A DNA stretch of 64,000 nt from Geodermatophilus arenarius (GTDB taxonomy: Bacteria; Actinomycetota; Actinomycetes; Mycobacteriales; Geodermatophilaceae), in assembly GCF_042654585.1 (NCBI RefSeq), contig NZ_JBHSGR010000007.1, forward strand, positions 62,001 to 126,000, in the 5' to 3' direction. Of the stretch, positions 9,110 through 17,555 are shown in pieces. The translations under genes and the position numbers were made by a program. Each line of letters starts with the position of its first letter. The first letter of the stretch is position 1. A model generated the notes under the pieces. The model saw only the letters and a program-made list of their open reading frames with translations. It searched no databases and was not told where the DNA came from.

Positions 9110-10137
9110 CGGACACCGCGCCGGGGCTGCCCCGCCTCGGCACCACCCTGTTCAGCCTCACCCTCGAGCAGCGCCGTCCCGGCGGGGACTTCGCCTCGCT
9201 CGTCCGCGAGGTCGCCGCCCGCGACCTCGGCCCCGGGCTGGAGATGGTCGCCTTCCAGAGCCTGCGCGGCTGGCCCCGGCTGTCCGGGGACCAGGAGCGG
9301 GAGGTCCGCGGGGTCCTCGAGTCCTCGGGGCTCACGCCGTCGTGCCTGGCGATCAACAACGACCTGGGCCTGTACCCGGGCCGGCTGCTCTCGGACGACG
9401 AGTCCCACGAGTACGTCGCCGTGCAGCTGCGCGGGGCGGCCGCGCTCGGTTTCCCCGTCGCGCGCGTCGGCATCGAGACCGGCCCGGCGATCCTCGAGCG
9501 GCTGCTGCCGCTGGCCGAGGAGCTCGGCGTCAAGGTCGGCGTGGAGATCCACGCCCCGCTGACGCTCGACGCCCCGCCGGTCGCCGCGCTCAAGGAGCTG
9601 TTCACCCGGCTGGACACCCCGTGGCTGGGCTTCATCCCGGACATGAGCGCGAGCATGCGGGCGGTCCCGGACGCCGTCGACGACGCCCACCGGGCCGCCG
9701 GCATCGCCCCGGAGCTCACCGCGCTCACCAAGGAGCTGTGGGCCGAGCCCGGCCCGACCATGGCGAAGTTCCCGGAGCTGGAGCGGCGGGCGGCCGAGGC
9801 CGGGGCCACGCCGCCCCAGATCGGCAACCTCAAGATGCTGTTCACCATGCACGGGCGCATGGCGCCCGAGCGGTGGGCCGACTTCTTCCCCCACGTCGTC
9901 CACGTGCACGGCAAGTTCTACGGGATCGTCGAGGGCCCCGACGGCCTCACCGACCCGTCGATCGACTGGCCGGCCGTCGCGCGCGTCCTGCGCGAGCAGG
10001 GCTACGACGGCTTCGTCTCCAGCGAGTACGAGGCCCACGCCTACAGCGACCGGTACAGCGCCTTCGACCAGGTCCGCGCGCAGCACGACATGCTCAAGCG
10101 GCTGCTCGAGGCCGAACCCGCGGTGGCCGCCCGATGA
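9106..10137 (+). CDS. TIM-barrel protein, putative C-glycoside deglycosidase alpha subunit 2
   Basis: This 343-residue xylose-isomerase-like barrel has ligand candidates Glu147 (EIHAP), Asp179 (PDMSAS), His266 (HVHGKFY) and Glu307 (SEYEA). The long insert between the Asp and His ligands (ELTALTKELWAEPG..., TPPQIGNLKMLFTMHGRM) matches the one in alpha3 at 19913. The GTG at 9106 overlaps the beta2 stop. Its own stop overlaps the ATG of the first flavoprotein, so oxidase and cleavage enzymes are translationally linked. Confidence 0.8.
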   Translation: MTDTAPGLPRLGTTLFSLTLEQRRPGGDFASLVREVAARDLGPGLEMVAFQSLRGWPRLSGDQEREVRGVLESSGLTPSCLAINNDLGLYPGRLLSDDESHEYVAVQLRGAAALGFPVARVGIETGPAILERLLPLAEELGVKVGVEIHAPLTLDAPPVAALKELFTRLDTPWLGFIPDMSASMRAVPDAVDDAHRAAGIAPELTALTKELWAEPGPTMAKFPELERRAAEAGATPPQIGNLKMLFTMHGRMAPERWADFFPHVVHVHGKFYGIVEGPDGLTDPSIDWPAVARVLREQGYDGFVSSEYEAHAYSDRYSAFDQVRAQHDMLKRLLEAEPAVAAR

Positions 10138-11687
10138 GCACGTCCCACGACGTCGACGTCGTCGTCGTCGGTTCCGGGCCGGTCGGCACCGCGGTGGCGC
10201 GGGAGCTGGCCGACACCGGATCCGGCCTGCGCGTCCTGGTGCTCGAGGCCGGGCAGGCGCTCGGTGACCCGGCCGGCGGCCACGTGAAGAACATCGCCGA
10301 CGTCGAGGCCCGCGACGCCGCCCTCGCGGCGCTGGCGACGGGGCCCGGTCCGCTGCCGGGCGGCACGCCGGCCCGGCCGGGCACCGCCCTGGTCGGCGCT
10401 CCGGACATGCCCAACGCGGCGATCTCGACCAACGTCGGCGGGATGGGCGCGCACTGGACCGCGGCCTGCCCGCGGCCGGTCGACGACGAGGTGCCCGACT
10501 GCGTGGACCCCGACGTGCTGGACGAGGCGCTGACCCGCGCCGAGGCGCTGCTGGCGGTGACGACGCACGCCTTCGACCGGGCGCCGCTGACCGGCGCGGT
10601 GCAGCGGGTCCTGGGCGAGCTGTTCGACCGGCCGCACCGCCGGCCGGTCGGCGCGATGCCGGTGGCGGTCACGGTCGGCGAGGACGGCTCGCTGCACTGG
10701 ACCGGCCCGGCGATCATCGCGGGGGACCTGTGGGAGCGGCCGGGCGTGGAGCTGCGCACCGGCACCCTGGCCCGGCGCGTCCTGCTGGACGGCGACCGGG
10801 TGACCGGCGTGGAGGCGGTCGACCTGGCGTCGGGGGAGCGGTACACGATCCCCGCCCGCGCCGTCGTCGTCGCCGCCGATGCCTTCCGCACGCCGCAGCT
10901 GCTGTGGGCCTCGGGCATCCGGCCGCAGGCGCTCGGCCGGTACCTCACCGAGCACCCGCAGGTGATGGCCGCCTCCCTGCTCGACGAGCGGTACGTCCCG
11001 GCGGACGCGCCCGTCGACGCGGACCTCCCGGTCACCGCCGCCGCCGCGCCGGGCGGCGGGGCGATCGTCCCGGTCTCCGGTGTCTCCTGGGTGCCCTACG
11101 CCGCCGACCGGCCGTTCCACGGCCAGGTCATGCAGATGGACGCCTCGCCGGTGCCGCTGGACCCCGGCCTCACCGTCCGGCGCGGCCAGGTGGTGGGCCT
11201 GGGCTGGTTCTGCCGCAAGGAGCTCTCGCCGGACAACCGCGTCCGGTTCGACGAGGGCGACCTCGACCCGCACGGGCTGCCGGCCATCCGCATCGACTAC
11301 GCCCTCAGCGACGCCGACCGCGCCTCCGTCGCCGCGGCCGTCGAGGAGGTCGCCTCGGCGGCACGGGCCCTGGGCCGCCCGCTCGGGGAGCCGTTCGTCA
11401 TGCCCCCGGGCAGCTCGCTGCACTACCTCGGCACGACCCGGATGGGCCGCACCGACGACGGCACCAGCGTCTGCGACCCGACCGGCCGCGTCTGGGGCAC
11501 CGCCAACCTCTACGTCGGCGGCAACAACGTCATCCCCACGGCGACCGCCTGCAACCCCACCCTCACCGCCGTCGCGTTCGGCGTGCTCACCGCCCGGGCC
11601 GTGGCCGCGCAGCTGGCCGCTCAGCCGGCCGCTCAGCCGGCCGCTCAGCCGGCCACGACCCCCGTCGCCGAGGAGGCGCACGCATGA
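10134..11687 (+). CDS. GMC-type FAD oxidoreductase 1, pyranose-oxidase/glycoside 3-oxidase-like
   Basis: This is a 517-residue flavoprotein. The N-terminal FAD site is VVVVGSGPVGTAVARELADTG, followed by the flavin-contacting segment NVGGMGAHWT. The C-terminal catalytic region is GSSLHYLGTTRMG and NVIPTATACNPTLTAVAF, which holds the His/Asn pair of the family. Such enzymes oxidise C2 or C3 of pyranosides, and CarA-like members make 3-oxo-C-glycosides. No signal peptide is seen, so it is cytoplasmic. The C-terminus carries an AAQP repeat encoded by three identical 12-base units. Confidence 0.85.
   Translation: MSTSHDVDVVVVGSGPVGTAVARELADTGSGLRVLVLEAGQALGDPAGGHVKNIADVEARDAALAALATGPGPLPGGTPARPGTALVGAPDMPNAAISTNVGGMGAHWTAACPRPVDDEVPDCVDPDVLDEALTRAEALLAVTTHAFDRAPLTGAVQRVLGELFDRPHRRPVGAMPVAVTVGEDGSLHWTGPAIIAGDLWERPGVELRTGTLARRVLLDGDRVTGVEAVDLASGERYTIPARAVVVAADAFRTPQLLWASGIRPQALGRYLTEHPQVMAASLLDERYVPADAPVDADLPVTAAAAPGGGAIVPVSGVSWVPYAADRPFHGQVMQMDASPVPLDPGLTVRRGQVVGLGWFCRKELSPDNRVRFDEGDLDPHGLPAIRIDYALSDADRASVAAAVEEVASAARALGRPLGEPFVMPPGSSLHYLGTTRMGRTDDGTSVCDPTGRVWGTANLYVGGNNVIPTATACNPTLTAVAFGVLTARAVAAQLAAQPAAQPAAQPATTPVAEEAHA
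11615..11650 (+). repeat. Three exact 12-base tandem units in the GMC1 3' end
   Basis: GGCCGCTCAGCC is repeated three times without change (11615, 11627, 11639) and encodes AAQP-type units after the last conserved FAD-domain residues. It is probably a flexible, slippage-prone tail without catalytic role. Confidence 0.85.
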
Positions 11688-13210
11688 CCGCCCGCATCCT
11701 GATCGTCGGCAGTGGGCCGACCGGGGCCACCCACGCCCGGGTGCTGCTCGAGCAGCTGACCGACGTCTCGGTGCTCATGGTCGAGGCCGGGCCGCTCGTC
11801 AGCCGCCCGGCCGGCATGAACGTCAAGAACATCCCCGACCCGGAGGAGCAGGCGGCGGCGCGGCTGGCCTCCCAGGGGCGGTCCAGCGAGAGCGGCGTGT
11901 CGGGCATCCCCGGCGGCGTCGTCGTCGAGGGGACGATCACCGCCCGGCAGGGCACCCACCTCATCGGCCGCGCCGCCGACGGCTCACCGGGCATGCCCGC
12001 GGCGGCCGGCGCCACCTGCGTCGGCGGCCAGGGCGTCCACTGGACCTGCGCCACGCCGCGACCGGTGGGCAGCGAGCGGATCCCGTTCCTCGACGCGGCC
12101 GAGTGGGAGGAACTGGTCACCGAGGCCGAGGAGCTGCTGCACGTCCACCGTCCGGACTTCGCGGGCTCGCCGCAGGCGACCGCGATCCTCGAGACGGTCC
12201 GCGCCGAGTTCGCCCCCGACGGCATCACCGTCCGTCCGCTGCCGGTGGCCGCCGACCCGCGGCCGGACGGCTCCCTGCGCTGGAGCGGCACCGACGTCGT
12301 CCTCGACGGCGTCCCCGCCGACGACCGCTTCACCCTGCGCGCGGAGACCCTCTGCGTCCGGCTGGTCCGCGAGGGGGACCGGGTGGTGGGCGCGGTGCTG
12401 CGCGACCTGCGCACCGGCACCGAGGAGGAGGTGCGCGCCGACGCGGTCGTCGTCGCCGCCGACGCCCTGCGCACGCCGCAGCTGCTGTGGGCCTCCGGCA
12501 TCCGGCCCGCCGCGCTCGGCCGGTACCTGACCGAGCACCCGCTGCTGTTCGGCGTGGTGGCCGTGCGGCCGGACCTGCTGCCCGAGCGGGAGGACCCGAC
12601 GGCCCCGGTCGACCCGATCCGGGCGATCGTGTCCGTCGGCTTCGACGAGGAGCGGCACCCGTACCACGCCCAGCTGATGTGGAACCCGGTGTCGCCGGCG
12701 CCGCTGCCCGAGGGCAGCCGGTTCCGGGACAACCCCGCCGGCTACGTGGGCATGGGCTGGGGCATCCGCAAGTGGCCCCGCCCCGAGGACCGGCTGACCT
12801 TCGAGGACGACCGGCCCGACGAGCACGGCCTGCCGGGCATCCGGATCGCCTACGAGCTCACCGAGCGCGAGGAGGCCGAGTTCGCCCGCGCCCGCGTGCA
12901 CCAGGCGCGCGCGGCCGCCGCGCTCGGGGAGTTCGTCGACGGGATGCCGAAGGTCATGCCCGCCGGCAGCTCCCTGCACTACATGGGCACCGTCCGCACG
13001 GGACCGGCCGACGACGGCACCAGCGTCTGCGACCCCTTCTCCCGCGTGTGGGGCGTGCCCGGCCTGGTGCTCGCCGGCAACGGGCTCATCCCGACCGCCA
13101 ACTCGTGCAACCCGACGCTCACCAGCGTGGCCCTCGCCATCCGGGCCGCCCGGGCGCTCGCGGCCGACCTCGCCGGCGAGCCGGCGGTGGCGGGCGCGGC
13201 GAGCGAGTAG
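11684..13210 (+). CDS. GMC-type FAD oxidoreductase 2, pyranose-oxidase/glycoside 3-oxidase-like
   Basis: This 508-residue flavoprotein is paralogous to its upstream neighbour (shared VKNI, GGQGVHWTCA/GGMGAHWTAA, TPQLLWASGIRP..LGRYLTEHP, GSSLHYMGTVR, NGLIPTANSCNPTLT). The FAD-binding start is LIVGSGPTGATHARVL. Its ATG overlaps the first flavoprotein's stop by four bases. Two adjacent but clearly diverged oxidases suggest different glycoside substrates, or one oxidase/dehydrogenase and one accessory activity. This cannot be decided from sequence. Confidence 0.85.
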   Translation: MTARILIVGSGPTGATHARVLLEQLTDVSVLMVEAGPLVSRPAGMNVKNIPDPEEQAAARLASQGRSSESGVSGIPGGVVVEGTITARQGTHLIGRAADGSPGMPAAAGATCVGGQGVHWTCATPRPVGSERIPFLDAAEWEELVTEAEELLHVHRPDFAGSPQATAILETVRAEFAPDGITVRPLPVAADPRPDGSLRWSGTDVVLDGVPADDRFTLRAETLCVRLVREGDRVVGAVLRDLRTGTEEEVRADAVVVAADALRTPQLLWASGIRPAALGRYLTEHPLLFGVVAVRPDLLPEREDPTAPVDPIRAIVSVGFDEERHPYHAQLMWNPVSPAPLPEGSRFRDNPAGYVGMGWGIRKWPRPEDRLTFEDDRPDEHGLPGIRIAYELTEREEAEFARARVHQARAAAALGEFVDGMPKVMPAGSSLHYMGTVRTGPADDGTSVCDPFSRVWGVPGLVLAGNGLIPTANSCNPTLTSVALAIRAARALAADLAGEPAVAGAASE

Positions 13211-13255
13211 CGGCACCCCCAGGACCCCGACGACCCCCCGAGGACAGGAGCCGGC

Positions 13256-14038
13256 ATGACGACCACGGAGACCTCCGTCGAGGCACTCGCCCGACGCGTC
13301 GACGAGCTGCAGGAGCAGCTGGAGCAGACACGGCGGGAGGCCACCCGCGCCGCCGACCGCGGCGCGGTGGACAACGTCTTCAACCGCTACATGCACTACC
13401 ACAACGCCTACGAGGACGAGCGGATCATCGCCGAGCTCTGGGCGAAGCCGGGCACCCCCGGCATGTGGTCCCGCTACAACAACGTCGGCCGCTACACGAC
13501 CTACGAGTCGGTGACCGCCTACCACCGCGGCCGCCCGCGCCCGGTCGGCAAGCTGCTGTTCCACTACGCGACCACCCCGGTCATCGAGGTCGGCGCCGAC
13601 GGGCAGACCGCCAAGGGCATCTGGATCATGGCCGGCCTGGAGTCCGGGCTCATGGACCCCGAGGTCGCCGAGAGCGTCCCGCCGTGGGTCTTCTCCGGCG
13701 GGGAGGTCGACGGCAAGCCGGTGTGGGCGCACTGGGTGTGGTGCAAGTACGGCGTCGACTTCGTCAAGCAGGACGGCGAGTGGCGGATCTGGCACTTCCG
13801 CTGCTACGAGGTCGCCCGGGCGCCGTTCAACCGGGACTGGATCTCCTTCGCCAAGGACAACCAGGAGAGCCACGACTCGCAGCTCGCCTGGTTCGGCGAC
13901 GACGGCGTCCCCGTCTTCCTGCCGCCGGTCGACGAGCCGGTGGAGACCGTCTACCACCCGTACGCCAACGACCGGGCGCAGACGCTCGACCCGGTGCCGC
14001 CGACGCCGTACACCGAGTTCGAGGACACGTTCAAGTAG
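13256..14038 (+). CDS. NTF2/SnoaL-like protein of unknown function
   Basis: This 260-residue protein has a short N-terminal coiled-coil-like stretch (VEALARRVDELQEQLEQTRR), then an NTF2-like region (NVFNRYMHYHNAYEDERIIAELWA, WAHWVWCKYGVDFVKQDGEWRIWHFRCYEV). The family includes dehydratases, cyclases and isomerases as well as non-enzymes. RBS GGACAGGAG precedes the ATG. Its position between the flavoproteins and the MFS gene suggests a role on the aglycone or on the 3-oxo intermediate, but no specific reaction can be named. Confidence 0.8.
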   Translation: MTTTETSVEALARRVDELQEQLEQTRREATRAADRGAVDNVFNRYMHYHNAYEDERIIAELWAKPGTPGMWSRYNNVGRYTTYESVTAYHRGRPRPVGKLLFHYATTPVIEVGADGQTAKGIWIMAGLESGLMDPEVAESVPPWVFSGGEVDGKPVWAHWVWCKYGVDFVKQDGEWRIWHFRCYEVARAPFNRDWISFAKDNQESHDSQLAWFGDDGVPVFLPPVDEPVETVYHPYANDRAQTLDPVPPTPYTEFEDTFK

Positions 14039-15507
14039 TGGGCGCCGCGACCCCGGAGCAGGTGGACGCCCCCGCGGCGTCCCCTGCTCCCGGCGTCGCG
14101 CGCGCCGGCGAGGTCCGGCGACCCGGGCTGGTCCTCGCGGTGGCGTGCGCGGCGCAGTTCATCTGCGTGCTCGACACCTCGATCGTCAACGTCGCGCTCC
14201 CGCCGATGCAGGAGAGCCTCGGCCTCTCGGCCACCGGCCTGCAGTGGGTGGTGAGCAGCTACACGCTCACCTTCGCCGGCTTCCTCCTGCTCGGCGGCCG
14301 GGTCGGCGACCTCTGGGGCCGTCGGCGGGCCTTCCTCGCCGGGCTGGCGATCTTCTCGGTGGCCAGCCTGGCCGGTGGTCTGGCCCAGGAGGGCTGGCAG
14401 CTGGTGGCGGCGCGCTTCGTGCAGGGCGTGGGTGGCGCGGTCCTGGTGCCGACGACGCTGAGCCTGGTGACCACCGGGTTCCCCGACCCGCGGGCCAAGG
14501 CGCGGGCGCTCGGACTGCTCACCGCGGCGGCCGCCGCCGGTGGCGGTCTGGGAGGCGTCATCGGCGGCGTGCTCACGGGCCTGCTGAGCTGGCGGTGGGT
14601 GCTGTTCGTCAACGTCCCCCTGGGGGCGCTGCTCGTCGTCGCGGCGGCCGGCGCGCTGGCCGGCCGGCCGCCCGGGCACACCCGGGGGCGCCTGGACCTG
14701 CCGGGGTCGGTGTCGGTGACGGCCGGGACCGCCCTGCTCGTCGCCGCGGTGATCCTCGGGGAGGAGCGGGGCTGGCTGTCGGGACCGGCCCTGGCCTGCC
14801 TCGGCGGTGCGGTCGCCGCGCTGGCGGCCTTCGTGGTGGTGGAACGCCGGGTGCCGCAGCCGGTGGTCCCGCTGTCGGTCCTGCGCGTCCGGCCGGTGTC
14901 GGTGGCCAACGGCCTGGCCGCGCTGACCGGCGGCGTCCTCCCGGCGATGATGTTCTTCCTCGTCCTGTACCTGCAGCAGGTCCGGGACCTGGACCCGCTG
15001 ACGGCCGGGCTCGCGCTGGCACCGAGTGCGGTGGGCATCGCGCTCGGCGCGCAGCTGGCCCCCCGCCTGCTGGACCCGCTGGGCCCGCGGGGCGTGTTCC
15101 TCCTGGGGACGCTGCTGAGCGCGGCCGCGCTCGTCTGGCTGTCGGCCATCGACGTCGAGGGCTCCTATCCCCGGGACGTCCTCGTGCCGCTGGTGCTGGC
15201 GATGACCGGCTTCGGCATCGCCGGGCTGCCGCTCACCGTGACGGCCACCTCCGGCCTGGGGAGCGACCGGGCGGGCCTGGCCTCGGGCCTGCTCACGACG
15301 GCCAAGCAGGTGGGCAGCGCCGTGGGGCTCGCCGCCCTGGTGGCGCTGGCGACCGCGCGGACGGCGTCGGCCGGTGACCCCGGGGAGGCCGCCCTGACCG
15401 GCGGGTTCGCCGCCGGCCTGCTTGGCGGCACCGTCCTGCTGCTGGCCGCCTGCCTCCTCGGCCTGGCGCTGCCGGGCCGGCGCAGGGGGCGGCATCAGCC
15501 CGGCTGA
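14038..15507 (+). CDS. MFS transporter, DHA2 (14-TM, EmrB/QacA) type
   Basis: This 489-residue membrane protein has many hydrophobic helices and the family motifs LDTSIVNVALPPM (motif D1-like), GGRVGDLWGRRRAFLAG (motif A) and RFVQGVGGAVLVPTTLSL. The GTG start shares its G with the stop of the preceding gene. DHA2 members are mostly proton-driven exporters of drugs or aromatics, so it may export a toxic aglycone. Uptake is possible but less usual. Its last codons lie inside the operator at 15491-15519. Confidence 0.9.
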   Translation: MGAATPEQVDAPAASPAPGVARAGEVRRPGLVLAVACAAQFICVLDTSIVNVALPPMQESLGLSATGLQWVVSSYTLTFAGFLLLGGRVGDLWGRRRAFLAGLAIFSVASLAGGLAQEGWQLVAARFVQGVGGAVLVPTTLSLVTTGFPDPRAKARALGLLTAAAAAGGGLGGVIGGVLTGLLSWRWVLFVNVPLGALLVVAAAGALAGRPPGHTRGRLDLPGSVSVTAGTALLVAAVILGEERGWLSGPALACLGGAVAALAAFVVVERRVPQPVVPLSVLRVRPVSVANGLAALTGGVLPAMMFFLVLYLQQVRDLDPLTAGLALAPSAVGIALGAQLAPRLLDPLGPRGVFLLGTLLSAAALVWLSAIDVEGSYPRDVLVPLVLAMTGFGIAGLPLTVTATSGLGSDRAGLASGLLTTAKQVGSAVGLAALVALATARTASAGDPGEAALTGGFAAGLLGGTVLLLAACLLGLALPGRRRGRHQPG

Positions 15508-15519
15508 TGCCGGGCATCG
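15491..15519. promoter_or_regulatory. Three-half-site operator, second copy
   Basis: GGCATCAGC (15491-15499) and GCTGATGCC (15503-15511) form a perfect 9-base inverted repeat with a 3-base centre, and a third half-site GGCATCG lies at 15513-15519. Offsets between half-sites equal those at 521-548. It overlaps the MFS stop and sits upstream of the TIM-barrel operon at 15616. Confidence 0.65.
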
Positions 15520-15530
15520 ACCGGATGAGC

Positions 15531-15571
15531 TTGTGCCGCAGGTCACCGGTCGCCACGATTTCTGTACAGAA
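15531..15571 (+). promoter_or_regulatory. Putative promoter with adjacent 12-base palindrome
   Basis: TTGTGC (15531-15536), 17 bases and CACGAT (15554-15559) form a weak sigma70-like pair. The perfect palindrome TTCTGTACAGAA (15560-15571) follows directly, in a locally AT-rich stretch 45 bases before the GTG at 15616. The palindrome is placed where a repressor would block initiation. Confidence 0.4.
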
Positions 15572-15615
15572 CATGCATAAATGACCCGCCGGGCTCCGGC
15601 AGAGGGGAACCGACC

Positions 15616-16584
15616 GTGGCATGGACCAAGTGGTCCTACATGGACCACTGGGTGACGGAGACGCCGCAGGGGCCGCAGCCCCCGTCGTTCAACCGCGCCT
15701 ACATGGACCGGTACGTCAAGCAGCTGTCCGCCCTGGGCTTCACGGGCTTCGACACCTTCTTCTTCTACCTGCACGCGCTCGCCGGGATGTACGGCTCGGT
15801 GCCGGGCTTCGAGCGGTTCCTGCAGGACAACGGGTTCGAGAAGATCACCGGGATCTTTTCCGCCTACCCGTCGGCCACGAGGTACACCGCGCCCCACGTC
15901 CGGGAGACGCACGACCGGATCGTCGCCGACTGCACGAACACCCTGCGCACCTGCGAGGGCCTGACCGGCGTCGAGAACTTCATCGTCATGCCGACGTCCA
16001 CCCACTGGCAGACCGAACCGGTCACCGACGACACGATCAAGGTCGTCGCGGACCTGTGGAACCGGGTCGGCAGGCTGACCCTCGAGCACGGGATGAAGAC
16101 CACCTGCCACTTCGAGTTCTGGGGCGCCATCCGCACCCGCCCGCAGCTCGAGCTGTTCTTCGAGTACACCGACCCGGAGTACGTCTTCTTCTTCTGCGAC
16201 ACCGCCCAGCACACGATCGCCGGCGTCGACCCGATCCAGCTGTTCCGCGACTACCGGGACCGCTGCACCGGGTTCCACTTCAAGGACACCAGGAACGTCG
16301 ACGAGCACGAGGCCTACCGCACGCCGCCGGACCCGGAGCTGATGGCGCCGCACGTGACCCGGTGGTTCTACGAGATGGGCGAGGGCGGCCTGGTCGACTT
16401 CCCGACGCTCATGAAGGAGATCGTCACCTCCGGCTACGACGGCTGGCTGACCGTCGAGCACGACAAGGCCGAGCTCGGCGGCGGCAGCTACGCCGAGGCC
16501 ACCGCCGTGGCCAAGTGGTACATCGACAACGTGCTCGCCGAGGCCGAGGCCGAGGCGCGCCGCGGACTAGAGAGCGCGCGATGA
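15616..16584 (+). CDS. Xylose-isomerase-like TIM-barrel protein A1
   Basis: This 322-residue sugar isomerase/epimerase-like barrel starts with WTKWSYMDHW, a motif shared only with the gene at 17552. Metal-ligand candidates are in CHFEFWG (Glu), FFCDTAQHTIAGVDP (Asp), FHFKDTRNV (His) and VEHDKAE (Glu). GTG 15616 follows AGAGGGG. It heads a run A1-B1-A2-B2 of four barrels joined by four-base overlaps. The fold suits isomerisation, epimerisation or dehydration of 3-keto sugars, but the exact reaction is unknown. Confidence 0.85.
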   Translation: MAWTKWSYMDHWVTETPQGPQPPSFNRAYMDRYVKQLSALGFTGFDTFFFYLHALAGMYGSVPGFERFLQDNGFEKITGIFSAYPSATRYTAPHVRETHDRIVADCTNTLRTCEGLTGVENFIVMPTSTHWQTEPVTDDTIKVVADLWNRVGRLTLEHGMKTTCHFEFWGAIRTRPQLELFFEYTDPEYVFFFCDTAQHTIAGVDPIQLFRDYRDRCTGFHFKDTRNVDEHEAYRTPPDPELMAPHVTRWFYEMGEGGLVDFPTLMKEIVTSGYDGWLTVEHDKAELGGGSYAEATAVAKWYIDNVLAEAEAEARRGLESAR

Positions 16585-17555
16585 GGGACACCCTGCGCTG
16601 GGCCTACGCCCTCAACCAGTGGAACGTCCGGCTGGACGTCTTCGTCCGGCACGAGGACCAGCAGCGCGCGCTGAAGACCGTCTCCGCCTGCGGGTTCGAC
16701 CACGTCGAGCTGGCGTCGGGCACCGGCCGCTGGGACAACATCAGCCGCCCCGAGGTCATCCTGCTCAACCACGGCAGCCACGCCGGCTTCCTCGACTTCC
16801 TGCGCCGGGCGGAGGTGCGGGGCGTCTCCAGCATGTTCTGGGACCCGCAGGCGCCCGCGGAGGAGGAGGAGGGGTACGCCTTCCGCTCGACGGCGGACCC
16901 GGACGACCACGACGCGATCGTCGAGTGGGCGAAGCCGTTCGTGGACTTCCTCGCCGGCGTCGGCGCGGAGCAGCTCGTCGTCCGCCCGGTCGGCTCGGCC
17001 TGGATGAGCCCGCCGCTCGGCGCCGACGGGATCAAGGTCGTCGGCGACGTCTGGAACCGGATCGGCGAGCTGACGTCCGCAGCCGGCCTGGGCCTGGCGC
17101 TGCACTACGACTGCCTGGGCGCCGTGCACACCGCCGACGAGCTGACGGCGCTGCTCGACGCGACCGACCCGGCCGCCGTCGGCCTCGCCCTGGACACCGC
17201 CGAGTTCACGATCGGCGGCATCGACCCGGTCGCCTTCTACCGCGAGCACGCCGACCGGGTGACCCACGTGCACCTCAAGGACACCCGCTACGCCGACACC
17301 GGCGAGGAGTACCTCATGCCCGGGGCCGAGAGCACGATGCTCAAGGGCGGCGCCGGACGGCGGATCGAGCGCTGGTTCTTCGAGCTGGGCACCGAGGGCG
17401 GGCTGGTCGACGTCCCCGGCTTCGTCGCGGCCCTGCGCGAGCGGGACTTCCCCGGCTGGGTCGTCGTCGAGAGCGACCACGGCGGCAACCCGGCCGAGCT
17501 GGCGATGCTCAACAGCTGGTACCTGCAGCACGAGCTGGGGGTGGCCAAGCGATGA
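16581..17555 (+). CDS. Xylose-isomerase-like TIM-barrel protein B1
   Basis: This 324-residue barrel has the start WAYALNQWNVRLD and VELASGTGRW, both shared with the gene at 18514 but not with A1 or A2. The segment equal to the first ligand reads LHYDC, with Asp where A-type proteins have Glu. The others are LALDTAEFTIGGIDP, THVHLKDTRYAD and VVVESDHGG. It overlaps A1 and A2 by four bases each. An alternating partnership with the A-type proteins is suggested. Confidence 0.85.
   Translation: MRDTLRWAYALNQWNVRLDVFVRHEDQQRALKTVSACGFDHVELASGTGRWDNISRPEVILLNHGSHAGFLDFLRRAEVRGVSSMFWDPQAPAEEEEGYAFRSTADPDDHDAIVEWAKPFVDFLAGVGAEQLVVRPVGSAWMSPPLGADGIKVVGDVWNRIGELTSAAGLGLALHYDCLGAVHTADELTALLDATDPAAVGLALDTAEFTIGGIDPVAFYREHADRVTHVHLKDTRYADTGEEYLMPGAESTMLKGGAGRRIERWFFELGTEGGLVDVPGFVAALRERDFPGWVVVESDHGGNPAELAMLNSWYLQHELGVAKR

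Noticed and set aside
11615..11650. Triple repeat as a CRISPR-like or mobile-element feature
   Set aside because: The 12-base units have no spacers and lie in frame in a coding tail.
13256..14038. Assigning the NTF2-like protein a defined dehydratase or cyclase reaction
   Set aside because: Catalytic residues are not conserved across the superfamily and cannot be identified from this sequence alone.
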